DNA from: Arcticibacterium sp964021845
GTDB lineage: Bacteria; Bacteroidota; Bacteroidia; Cytophagales; Spirosomataceae
Assembly: GCF_964021845.1 (NCBI RefSeq)
Contig: NZ_CAXHZC010000004.1
Coordinates: 310,001 to 374,000 of the forward strand
DNA: 64,000 nt
Reading direction: 5' to 3'
The notes beneath the pieces are model-generated. The model had not been told where the DNA came from, searched no databases, and worked only from the letters and a program-made list of their open reading frames with translations. Positions within the stretch are counted from its first letter, which is position 1. Each line of letters begins with the position of its first letter. This document shows positions 8,601-15,913 of the stretch, piece after piece. The translations under genes and the position numbers were made by a program.

Positions 8601-9471
8601 GGCTGATAAACTGGATTTAGATATAGTCCCAATCATTTTTCATGGTACGGCCTATGTGCAAGGCAGAGAAGATAATTTCTTGCTGAAACCTGGCGAGATT
8701 ACGGTCAAATATCTGCCAAGAATTAAACCTGATGATAGTAGCTTTGGAGAAGGGTACGCAAAAAGAACTAAAGCCATAAGTGCTTATTTTAAAGAAGAAT
8801 ACGCTAACTTAAGAGCCGAAAGAGAAACTGTTGATTATTTCTTTGACAGACTCCGCACTAACTATATTTACAAAGGCCCGGTGCTAGAATGGTACATGAA
8901 AATTAAGGTTAAGCTAGAAGAAAACTATAAGCTTTTTGATTCCATTCTGCCAAAGAAAGGAGTCATTTCTGATATTGGTTCGGGTTATGGGTTTTTGCCG
9001 CTCATGTTAGGCTTTAGGAGTAGTGAACGCACCATTTATGCAAGTGATTATGACGAAAACAAGATAGCAGTTGCCAATAATTGTTTTTCAAAAACAGAGA
9101 ATATAAGTTTTGAAACTGCCGACGCAACCAAAAGTGATTTGCGTAAAAGTGATGCTTTTGTGCTGAGTGATGTGCTTCATTATTTGCCATCGGCAGAACA
9201 AGAAAAACTCATAGTAAAAACGATAGAAAGCCTTAATCCGAATGGTTTGATATTGATAAGAGATGGCGATAAGGATTTAGAAGAAAGGCATAAAGGCACT
9301 AAGTTGACAGAGTTTATGTCAACCAATATTGGTTTTAATAAGACTCAAAATAAGCTAGCCTTTTTGTCGGGCAGGTTCATTGAGAAAATTGCGACAAAAC
9401 ACAAACTAAGTTTTGAACGAATAGATAATACTAAAAACACTTCTAACGTGATTTACGTCCTGAGAAAATAG
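5623..9471 (+). CDS. Trifunctional MMPL transporter / lysophospholipid acyltransferase / SAM methyltransferase
   Basis: A 1282-residue fusion. Residues 1-810 form an MMPL/RND-type exporter with about twelve membrane segments in two groups and two large periplasmic loops; GISVDFAIHF and FGLGDDYSIF are the paired intramembrane Asp motifs of RND proteins. After a further membrane hairpin (about 823-858) comes a PlsC-type acyltransferase with NHHSVIDS (HX4D, about residue 905) and FPEGSRSPSEKLRRFHKG (about 971). From about 1105 a class I methyltransferase follows, with ISDIGSGYGFLPL as the SAM-binding loop. One chain could thus acylate, methylate and export the pigment. It starts 2 bases after the DUF2062 gene, and the next gene begins directly at its stop. 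The reading frame is continuous, so this is no assembly join. Confidence 0.92.
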   Translation: MSLFFTSIYKYFKKRRALLFGLLGFLVVFLAYNASQIKLEEDITKMMPSTGKIRTINETLKSLKSLDNIAVNIFFEDSTVSGQEYLLKEYAEAFMSKLLELDSTEHLISDVSLQMEDESLLTVNDIYLENLPVFLEESDYEILSQKISPEAIETGMANNFRNLMSPSGMALKQNILKDPLGISGPVLEKLASLQVEDNFELDEGFVFTKDKRNLLCFIKPEVSSQNTAENKLLMEYIDEAIAFAQSQNGEEAIKTEYFGTAVVATGNASRIKQDIVVTLSITIIALFVLITYFFKRWSSFFVIFIPVLFGVLFSMGMLFLIRDSVSVIAIGAGSVVLGISVDFAIHFYAHFKHTNSAVATIKDLAFPLTLGGFTTIGAFLSLLFVDSEALQDFGIFAALTLGGTALFILILYPHLLKEYKRDEAFVLKENFITKIGKYPFEKNKWLIAFILILAFVSIFTSKKVDFESDMMKMNYMSDETREAEKHLSSLSHDYGTSTIYLVAKANELNDALLHTEANIPLLEELKEEGKINKYTDVDALLLSKEEQAKRIDRWNAFWTEEKKASVKERLLTEGSKYKFKADAFSSFYALLDKDITPIDEATYGDSGKGILENFISNGNTVITTIKAPLAYEKEIIDAFEGNVGIDIFSKKYLTNSFVLSIKNNFNLILGISSILVFVFLLISYGRLELALITYIPMIVSWLIILGLMGMFGLKFNIINIIISTFIFGLGDDYSIFITDALSNEYKTGKKNLSNYKSSIFLSAFTTIIGIGVLVFAQHPALKSIGLIAVIGMFSVLLVSNTIQPALYNFMITKRAKKKRVPLTIMGLIRSIFAFVYFAIGCFIVMTVGIVILKLLPLPLKTRKRWFHKVRSLGAKSMIYVNTHVTKRKVNPLNENFEKPAMVITNHHSVIDSLLMQSLSPKLILMVNDWVWKNTFMGPIVRMGGFIPKEAGYDENLVQIRELIAEGYSIAIFPEGSRSPSEKLRRFHKGAFFLADKLDLDIVPIIFHGTAYVQGREDNFLLKPGEITVKYLPRIKPDDSSFGEGYAKRTKAISAYFKEEYANLRAERETVDYFFDRLRTNYIYKGPVLEWYMKIKVKLEENYKLFDSILPKKGVISDIGSGYGFLPLMLGFRSSERTIYASDYDENKIAVANNCFSKTENISFETADATKSDLRKSDAFVLSDVLHYLPSAEQEKLIVKTIESLNPNGLILIRDGDKDLEERHKGTKLTEFMSTNIGFNKTQNKLAFLSGRFIEKIATKHKLSFERIDNTKNTSNVIYVLRK

Positions 9472-10989
9472 ATGCCAAAATTTGACTACGTAATCATAGG
9501 AAGTGGCTTAGGAGGCTTAGAATGTGCCTATACGCTGAGTAAAGAAGGCTTTAGTGTTTGCGTTTTAGAGAAGAACAGGCAGTTTGGCGGTAGCTTACAA
9601 ATTTTTGTGAGAGATAAGGCTATTTTTGATACGGGAGTACACTATTTGGGGGGCTTAGATGAAGGGCAAAACCTAAATCAGTTTTTCAAATATTTTGATA
9701 TCATGGATAAATTAAATCTTCATAAGATGGATGAAGATGGCTTTGACAAAATATCTTTTGATAATGACCCCAATGTTTATAACCATGCCCAAGGCTACGA
9801 AAATTTCATAGACCAACTTTGCGTCCAGTTTCCAGAAGAGAGAAGTGCAATTGAGCTTTATACTAAAAAGATAAAGGAAGTTTGTGATTACTTTCCAATG
9901 TATCGATTAAAAGAGGCCAATAAAAGTGGAGACCTGGGTCTTAAGTATTTAGATGTAAATGCGAAAGACTTTATAGCTTCAATCACGGCTAATAAAAAGC
10001 TTCAAATGGTGTTGGCAGGTTCAAATCCACTTTATGCCGGTGACGGAGATAAAACGCCACTTTATGTGCATGCTTTGGTGGTGAATACGTACATAGAAAG
10101 TTCTTATAAATGCATTGACGGAGGCTCACAAATAGAACGGTATTTGACAAAAAATATCAAAAAACTTGGGGGTACGGTAAGAAATTATGCAGAGGTGGTG
10201 GAAATAGTAGAGCACGATGGTAAAATTCAATATGTGCTACTAAAAGATGGTGAAAAAATAGAAGGGAAAAACTTTATTTCTAACATTCACCCAGCTAATA
10301 CCATGAAAATGCTGGTGTCTAGTCGCATTAAAAAAGCTTACAGAGGAAGGGTTGAGAATTTGAAGAATTCATCTTCAGCCTTTGTTCTTGATGTGGTGCT
10401 TAAGCCAGGAACTTTTAAGTATAAGAACTTTAACTACTATCATTTCTCAAGAGATGATGTATGGAATAGTGTAAGTGTAAAAGGAGAAATGTGGCCTGAC
10501 TCTTACTGTGTGTTTGTGCCACGGTCTTCAAAATCTACAGAATACGCTGATAGTTTGACCGTGCTGAGTTATATGAAATTTGAAGAGGTGGCTCAGTGGC
10601 AAAATACTTTTAGTACTATACCTCATGCCCGAGAAAGTAGAGGACAGGGCTATGAAGACTTTAAAATACAAAGGGCAGAAAAGCTCTTGGATGTGATTTA
10701 TAAGCGAATTCCGGAGCTTAGGAATTGCGTAAAATCATTTACCGCAGGAACTCCACTGACTTACAGAGATTATATAGGAACGGATGATGGTAGCCTTTAT
10801 GGTATCTCTAAGGATTATAAGGAACCATTGAAAACGTTTATCTCGCCAACCACCAAAATACCAAACCTGTTTTTTACAGGTCAAAACTTAAACATGCATG
10901 GCATTTTAGGTGTGACAGTGGGAGCGGTAAGAACCTGTGAAGCTATTTTAGGACAAGATTATTTGATTAAGAAAATTAATAGATGTTAA
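9472..10989 (+). CDS. CrtI-like FAD-dependent oxidoreductase (phytoene desaturase/retinol saturase family)
   Basis: A 505-residue flavoprotein. The dinucleotide-binding fingerprint is VIIGSGLGGLE (G10, G12, G15), followed by VCVLEKNRQFGGSL. The C-terminal FAD-closing motif is NLFFTGQNLNMHGILGVTVG, typical of the CrtI/retinol saturase group. Family members desaturate, isomerise or saturate conjugated polyenes, so an oxidoreductive step on the aryl polyene chain is plausible. It starts at the base after the transporter fusion's stop and overlaps the next flavoprotein gene by 7 bases. Direction of the reaction cannot be told from sequence. Confidence 0.9.
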   Translation: MPKFDYVIIGSGLGGLECAYTLSKEGFSVCVLEKNRQFGGSLQIFVRDKAIFDTGVHYLGGLDEGQNLNQFFKYFDIMDKLNLHKMDEDGFDKISFDNDPNVYNHAQGYENFIDQLCVQFPEERSAIELYTKKIKEVCDYFPMYRLKEANKSGDLGLKYLDVNAKDFIASITANKKLQMVLAGSNPLYAGDGDKTPLYVHALVVNTYIESSYKCIDGGSQIERYLTKNIKKLGGTVRNYAEVVEIVEHDGKIQYVLLKDGEKIEGKNFISNIHPANTMKMLVSSRIKKAYRGRVENLKNSSSAFVLDVVLKPGTFKYKNFNYYHFSRDDVWNSVSVKGEMWPDSYCVFVPRSSKSTEYADSLTVLSYMKFEEVAQWQNTFSTIPHARESRGQGYEDFKIQRAEKLLDVIYKRIPELRNCVKSFTAGTPLTYRDYIGTDDGSLYGISKDYKEPLKTFISPTTKIPNLFFTGQNLNMHGILGVTVGAVRTCEAILGQDYLIKKINRC

Positions 10990-12218
10990 GCCGAATCCAG
11001 ACAGATGTGCTGGTAATAGGAGCAGGGCCGGCGGGGTGTTTGGCTGCTGCAATCTTGAAAAAACGTGGTTTTGAGGTTGCTGTGGTAGAAAAACAAAAGT
11101 TTCCGAGGTTTGTGATTGGGGAAAGTCTACTACCAAAAGTGATGGAGCCGTTAGAAGCGGCAGAACTACTGGAGGCTATCAAAGAAGTGGGTTTTCAAGA
11201 GAAAAAAGGTGCCATATTTGTTCATGGAGATAAAGTTTGTGAATTTGACTTTAGCGAAAAATTTACAGAAGGTTGGGATTGGACCTGGCAAGTAAAGAGA
11301 GCTGATTTTGACAAAGTTCTGGCAGATGAAATTGAAAGAAAGGGTGTCAGTGTTCTTTATGAAACTGCTGTGTCAAAAATAGAGTTTTCTGGCACAGACT
11401 CGGTGACAACAGTAGATTGTGTAGATGGAAGTCAGTCAGAAATAGCGGCAAAGTACATAGTAGACGCAAGTGGGTATGGGCGAGTTATCCCCAGAATGTT
11501 AAATTTAGAACAAGCTTCATCACTTTCTCCTAAGCAAAGTTTATTTGCTCATATTAAGGATGAGAAAAGAACAGATGAAACCAGAATCATAGCACTTATT
11601 TTAAAAGATAACACTTGGGCTTGGATTATACCATTTTCAGATGGAAGCACATCTTTAGGTATAGTTTCGGATGCAGCATATTTTAATTCGTTTTCGGCAG
11701 AGCCAGAAAATCAATTAAAAGAAATTATTGAAAGTAATAATTTTTTGAAAGCTCGTTTTGGTGAGACTGAATTCATTTTTAACCCTAAAAAACTAGGAGG
11801 CTATGCCATTTCCTGTAAAAAACTATATGGGGAGGGTTTTGTTTTGGTGGGTAATGCCACGGAGTTTTTAGATCCAATTTTCTCATCTGGAGTTACATTT
11901 GCGGTAGAATCAGGGCATTTAGCGGGTAATATGGTTGCCGACTTTTTAGAAGGAAAAAAGGTGAACTGGGAAGAAGACTATAGCACTTACATGAAGAAGG
12001 GGATTGAAGTTTTTAGAGCCTATGTGGAAGCATGGTATAGTAGAGATTTACAAAAGATTTTCTTTGCTCCTGAACCTGATTTAGAGATTAAACGACAAAT
12101 ATGTTCTGTATTGGCGGGTTACGTTTGGGATATGGAAAACCCTTTTGTTAGAAAACCAAGGAGAGCTCTTAAATCGCTAATTTCATTTTTAGAAATGCAA
12201 AATAAGCCAATAAGATGA
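10983..12218 (+). CDS. FAD-dependent halogenase-like oxidoreductase
   Basis: A 411-residue flavoprotein of the flavin-dependent halogenase/geranylgeranyl reductase superfamily. It has GAGPAG (residues 13-18), FPRFVIGESLLP (the conserved GES motif) and, near residue 211, WAWIIP, which matches the WxWxIP signature of flavin-dependent halogenases. A Lys pair in FQEKKGAIF lies where phenolic halogenases carry their catalytic Lys. Flexirubins are often ring-chlorinated, so a pigment halogenase is the attractive reading; a plain dehydrogenase is the alternative, since some non-halogenating relatives also keep these motifs. It overlaps both neighbours by 4-7 bases. Confidence 0.8.
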   Translation: MLSRIQTDVLVIGAGPAGCLAAAILKKRGFEVAVVEKQKFPRFVIGESLLPKVMEPLEAAELLEAIKEVGFQEKKGAIFVHGDKVCEFDFSEKFTEGWDWTWQVKRADFDKVLADEIERKGVSVLYETAVSKIEFSGTDSVTTVDCVDGSQSEIAAKYIVDASGYGRVIPRMLNLEQASSLSPKQSLFAHIKDEKRTDETRIIALILKDNTWAWIIPFSDGSTSLGIVSDAAYFNSFSAEPENQLKEIIESNNFLKARFGETEFIFNPKKLGGYAISCKKLYGEGFVLVGNATEFLDPIFSSGVTFAVESGHLAGNMVADFLEGKKVNWEEDYSTYMKKGIEVFRAYVEAWYSRDLQKIFFAPEPDLEIKRQICSVLAGYVWDMENPFVRKPRRALKSLISFLEMQNKPIR

Positions 12219-13888
12219 AGAGATTTTGGAAAATAGGAGCCTATCTACTTGGGAGCATAGTTGCTTTGCTAGTGGTGCTGATGCTGTGCTTTTATTTTTG
12301 GGTCAAAATAGATGAACCCAAACCAGAATTTTCAAATTATTTAGAGAAAGACAGAGAGAAAATAGACGAAGATTTTTACAAAATAGAAGATAACTGGCTC
12401 AAGAAAAGTGAGACGGGGCTTTGGGAATTATATGTAAAAGGAGGAGGTTTTGAGCGTGGCGTAATGGAGGGCAAGCTCCAAAAAGAACTAGCGGCTCAGC
12501 AGGAAGAGGCTTTTGTGAATCAAATAAACAAAATGATTCCGTCTAAGTTTTTACTGCGTCAAATGAAGTATTTCATTGCCTATTTTAATAAGGACCTTGA
12601 TGATCATATTACGCAGGAGTATCAAGAGGAGATATATGGAGAATCCCTTTTCGCCTCTGACGAATATGATTATATAGCTCCAAAGTATCATAGGATGCTG
12701 AATTATCATGCCGCTCATGATATTGGGCATGCTTTGCAAGGCAAAAACTTTAAAGTGGGCTGTACTTCTTTTGCTGCCTGGGGAGATAGAACGGCGGATA
12801 GTACATTATTGGTAGGAAGGAACTTTGATTTCTTTGTGGGCGAAGAGTTTGCCAAAAACAAGGTGGTCAATTTTGTCAATCCGAGTAAAGGCTATAAACT
12901 TATGATGGTATCATGGGCGGGTATGATAGGTGCGGTTTCTGGAATGAATGAAAAAGGATTGACCGTTACTTTAAATGCCTCTGAATCTGAAATTCCTACT
13001 ACGGCAGCTACACCAATATCTTTAGTGGCAAGAGAAATATTGCAGTATGCGAAGAACATCAAGGAGGCCTACGCTATAGCCCAGAAAAGAAAAGTGTTCG
13101 TTTCAGAGTCTATTTTGATAGGTTCGGCAGAAGATGGTAAAACGGCCATTATTGAAGTAAGTCCAACTAAAACAGATTTGTTTGAAGGCAGGTCAAATGA
13201 CTATCAAATATGCTCTAACCACTTTCAAGGGAACGTGTTCAAAAATGATGAAATAAATCTTAATAACCTTGAACAAAGTTCTTCTGCTTATAGGTTTGAA
13301 TTAATGACCGAACTAGTAAATGAAGGCCCAAAATTGACAGTGCCAGATGCTGTGTCAATTTTAAGAAATCAAACAGGCTTAAAAGGAGAAAACCTTGGTA
13401 TGGGAAATGAAATGGCTATTAATCAATTAATAGCCCACCATTCTGTGGTTTTTAAACCAGAGAAACTTCAGGTTTGGGTTTCTACCAATCCTTATCAATT
13501 AGGTGCGTTTGTTTGTTATGACTTAAATAAGGTTTTTGCTTTGGCGGATACATTAAGATCTAAAGTGGAGCTTTATGAAAAGCCTCTGAATATTGCGGCA
13601 GACCCATTTTTAAAATCGGAAGAATATCAGGATTTTAAAATTTTCAAAAAGCTAAAAGCTAAAGTGCAAAGCGGAACTGACATATCAGAAGAAGAAATTA
13701 AGCTTTTAGAGGCGAGTAATCCAGAGTATTTTGATACTTATATTTTAATAGCCGATTACCTAAATAGTAGGGGAGAGGGGAAAAGGGCTTTAACATATTA
13801 TAATAAGGCTTTGATAAAGGAAATAGCCACTGGCTATGAGAAAGAGAAGGTTTTGGCTGCCATAAAAGAAATTAAAGAAGAGGAATGA
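12215..13888 (+). CDS. C45-family autoproteolytic acyltransferase/hydrolase, membrane anchored
   Basis: A 557-residue protein of the acyl-CoA:6-aminopenicillanate acyltransferase-type Ntn hydrolases (peptidase family C45). A single membrane anchor lies at residues 8-29, so the catalytic part is probably periplasmic. The expected self-cleavage site is Gly-Cys in VGCTSFAAWGDRT, making Cys183 the new N-terminal nucleophile; VGRNFDF and NEKGLTVTLNASES are typical downstream strands. The C-terminus (about 470-557) looks like one tetratricopeptide-like helical hairpin. It overlaps both neighbours by 4 bases (ATGA). In this operon it may transfer the polyene acyl chain to an alcohol or phenol, for instance the resorcinol of a flexirubin; that is inference. 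Confidence 0.85.
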   Translation: MKRFWKIGAYLLGSIVALLVVLMLCFYFWVKIDEPKPEFSNYLEKDREKIDEDFYKIEDNWLKKSETGLWELYVKGGGFERGVMEGKLQKELAAQQEEAFVNQINKMIPSKFLLRQMKYFIAYFNKDLDDHITQEYQEEIYGESLFASDEYDYIAPKYHRMLNYHAAHDIGHALQGKNFKVGCTSFAAWGDRTADSTLLVGRNFDFFVGEEFAKNKVVNFVNPSKGYKLMMVSWAGMIGAVSGMNEKGLTVTLNASESEIPTTAATPISLVAREILQYAKNIKEAYAIAQKRKVFVSESILIGSAEDGKTAIIEVSPTKTDLFEGRSNDYQICSNHFQGNVFKNDEINLNNLEQSSSAYRFELMTELVNEGPKLTVPDAVSILRNQTGLKGENLGMGNEMAINQLIAHHSVVFKPEKLQVWVSTNPYQLGAFVCYDLNKVFALADTLRSKVELYEKPLNIAADPFLKSEEYQDFKIFKKLKAKVQSGTDISEEEIKLLEASNPEYFDTYILIADYLNSRGEGKRALTYYNKALIKEIATGYEKEKVLAAIKEIKEEE

Positions 13889-15180
13889 TTCCAGAAATAG
13901 AGTTGAAATCATTGGAAGAACAGCGTGCTTTTCAAGAGCAAAGGCTTCCTGATCTATTAGCATATTTAAGTGAGAAATCGGTTTACTATAGAGAACTATT
14001 TGCGGAGCACAATATTGATATTAAAAGCATTAATAGTTTAGAAGCACTTCAAAGAATTCCGGTGACCACTAAAGAAGATTTACAAACTAGGAATCAAGAT
14101 TTTGTTTGTGTTTCACCACGTGAAATAATTGATTATATCACTACTTCTGGTACCTTAGGAGACCCTGTAACCTTTCCTCTAACGGATAAGGATTTAGAAC
14201 GACTAGCTTATAATGAGTGCATTTCGTTTGCCTGTGCTCAAGGCTCCGCAGACGATATTTACCAACTAATGACCACCATGGATAAGCGTTTTATGGCAGG
14301 GTTGGCATATTTTATGGGTATCCGTAAATTGGGAGCTGGTGTGGTCAGGGTAGGAGGAGGTATTCCAGAACTACAGTGGGATACTTTAAAACGCATTAAT
14401 CCTACGGCTTTTGTCACGGTGCCTTCTTTTCTTTTAAAGCTTATTGAGTATGCAGAGGCAAATGGTATTGATTATAAAGCTACCCAGATAAATAAGGCTA
14501 TCTGTATAGGAGAGTCTTTACGAAATGAAGATTTTTCATTGAGCACGCTTGGTGAAAAGATAAAGGAAAAATGGGATATTAAATTATTTTCCACCTACGC
14601 TTCTACAGAGATGAGTACAGCTTTTACCGAGTGTGAGGCTGGCTTAGGCGGGCATCACCATCCAGAGTTGGTTATTGTAGAGTTTTTAGATGAACAAAAC
14701 CAGCCAGTAAAAGAAGGCGAAGCAGGTGAAGTGGTGATTACCACTTTGGGTGTGGAAGGTTTGCCGCTTTTAAGATTTAAAACTGGCGATATATGTTACC
14801 ATTATAAAGAGGCCTGCAGCTGTGGCAGAAAAACCATAAGACTTGGGCCTATTATAGGGCGTAAAAAGCAGATGATAAAGTATAAAGGAACCACCCTTTA
14901 TCCGCCTGCTTTGTATGATATTTTGAATGATATAAACGGGATTCAAAACTATTTGGTAGAGGTGTTTACCAACGAGCTAGGAACTGACGAAATAGTGGTG
15001 AAAGTAGGTAGTAAAGACAATTCACCGAGTTTTGAAAAGGAAATAAAAGACCATTTTAGAGCGAAACTTAGGGTAGCACCCAAAATAAAGTTTGAAGATT
15101 CTGAGCTAATAGACAAACTGAAAAATCCTAAGTTAAGCAGGAAACCTGTCTTGTTTCACGACCTAAGAGTTCTTGCCTAA
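13885..15180 (+). CDS. PaaK-like AMP-forming acyl-CoA/ACP ligase
   Basis: A 431-residue enzyme of the phenylacetate-CoA ligase branch of the ANL superfamily. Visible motifs: ITTSGTLGDPVTFPLT (phosphate loop), YASTEMSTAFTECEAG (adenine/aryl pocket), LLRFKTGDI with a CSCGR cysteine cluster, and GRKKQMIKYKGTTLYP leading into the small C-terminal domain. The family activates aromatic carboxylates with ATP. In an aryl polyene pathway it would activate the aryl starter (4-hydroxycinnamate-like) for loading on an ACP or CoA. It is the last gene of the operon, overlaps the C45 gene by 4 bases, and its 3' end overlaps the convergent upxY-like gene by 18 bases. Confidence 0.88.
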   Translation: MIPEIELKSLEEQRAFQEQRLPDLLAYLSEKSVYYRELFAEHNIDIKSINSLEALQRIPVTTKEDLQTRNQDFVCVSPREIIDYITTSGTLGDPVTFPLTDKDLERLAYNECISFACAQGSADDIYQLMTTMDKRFMAGLAYFMGIRKLGAGVVRVGGGIPELQWDTLKRINPTAFVTVPSFLLKLIEYAEANGIDYKATQINKAICIGESLRNEDFSLSTLGEKIKEKWDIKLFSTYASTEMSTAFTECEAGLGGHHHPELVIVEFLDEQNQPVKEGEAGEVVITTLGVEGLPLLRFKTGDICYHYKEACSCGRKTIRLGPIIGRKKQMIKYKGTTLYPPALYDILNDINGIQNYLVEVFTNELGTDEIVVKVGSKDNSPSFEKEIKDHFRAKLRVAPKIKFEDSELIDKLKNPKLSRKPVLFHDLRVLA

Positions 15181-15660
15181 TTTACCAACCTTGGTTCTAC
15201 GGGTATCCACCACTAGTTTGAGTTGAAGGCTGGGCAAGAGTACTTCAATTTTGTGTCCGTTTTGATATTCTACACGTCCTTCCATATCCATTAGCGGTCC
15301 AGATTTAAGCTTTATTCTGTCGTTAGCTTCAAATTCTTCAGTAACAATTTCCGAGTGCTCAAAGTCATTCAGCATGTTTTTAATGGCGGCTATTTCTCTG
15401 TCTTTAACAATAGCAGGCTTTTCTAACCAAAAAAGGTAACGTACCACTCCAGGTACGGCAAAAACCTTGTTTCTAAAATGTTCCTCTAGTCTTACAAAAA
15501 TGTAAGACTTAAAAAGTGGTTCTTCTACCACTTTCTTTCTGTCAGACCATTTTCTTTCTGTTTTGAGAACTGGGCAGTACGTTTCTAATCCAATGTTTTG
15601 AAGCCTTTGGGCTACCATTTTTTCGTTTCTCGGTTTGGTGTATAATACGTACCAGTTCAT
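15163..15660 (-). CDS. UpxY/LoaP-type NusG-like transcription antiterminator
   Basis: A 165-residue specialised NusG paralogue. The NGN domain starts at once (WYVLYTKPRNEKMVAQRL) and includes LFKSYIFVRLEE and VFAVPGVVRYLFW; a KOW domain follows (LKSGPLMDMEGRVE). Bacteroidota proteins of this type (UpxY) are recruited to a leader of their own long operon, often capsule or polysaccharide, to suppress termination. Here no such operon lies downstream: the gene points into the 3' end of the pigment operon and overlaps its last gene by 18 bases. It may act in trans, possibly on the long pigment operon itself. Family assignment is secure; target unknown. Confidence 0.9.
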   Translation of the reverse strand: MNWYVLYTKPRNEKMVAQRLQNIGLETYCPVLKTERKWSDRKKVVEEPLFKSYIFVRLEEHFRNKVFAVPGVVRYLFWLEKPAIVKDREIAAIKNMLNDFEHSEIVTEEFEANDRIKLKSGPLMDMEGRVEYQNGHKIEVLLPSLQLKLVVDTRRTKVGKLGKNS

Positions 15661-15913
15661 TTCTGTTTCAATCTTATTTAGCCAATCTAAGAGGTTTATT
15701 TTAGACGAACAAGTTGAGAGGCTTTAATTGAAAAGACTTCACTGTGCTCAAATCTTGTCAAAATCAAGTTTATAAATACAATCATTATATTCTTGAAAAA
15801 TGTTGGTTTAATTGTTTTAGGATTAGAGTTTATAAACCGTTTAAGTCTTAGTTTCGTATTCAAATTTCAAGACTTTATATATTTAGATAATCATCGAAAT
15901 ATTTTAATAGTAA
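15661..15913. other. Divergent intergenic region between the upxY-like and glutaminase-like genes
   Basis: A 253-base AT-rich gap from which two genes diverge, so it must hold two promoters. No perfect TAnnTTTG box was found; one-mismatch versions are TATATTTA shortly before the + strand gene and a box at 15669-15676 on the minus strand that is too close to the start to trust. The 10-mer AGTTTATAAA occurs twice exactly 60 bases apart (15767-15776 and 15827-15836). No open reading frame or strong hairpin was seen. Confidence 0.4.

Noticed and set aside
15761..15840. Two copies of AGTTTATAAA sixty bases apart as regulator sites
   Set aside because: A 10-mer of this composition is expected by chance in AT-rich DNA; kept only as a note in the intergenic entry.
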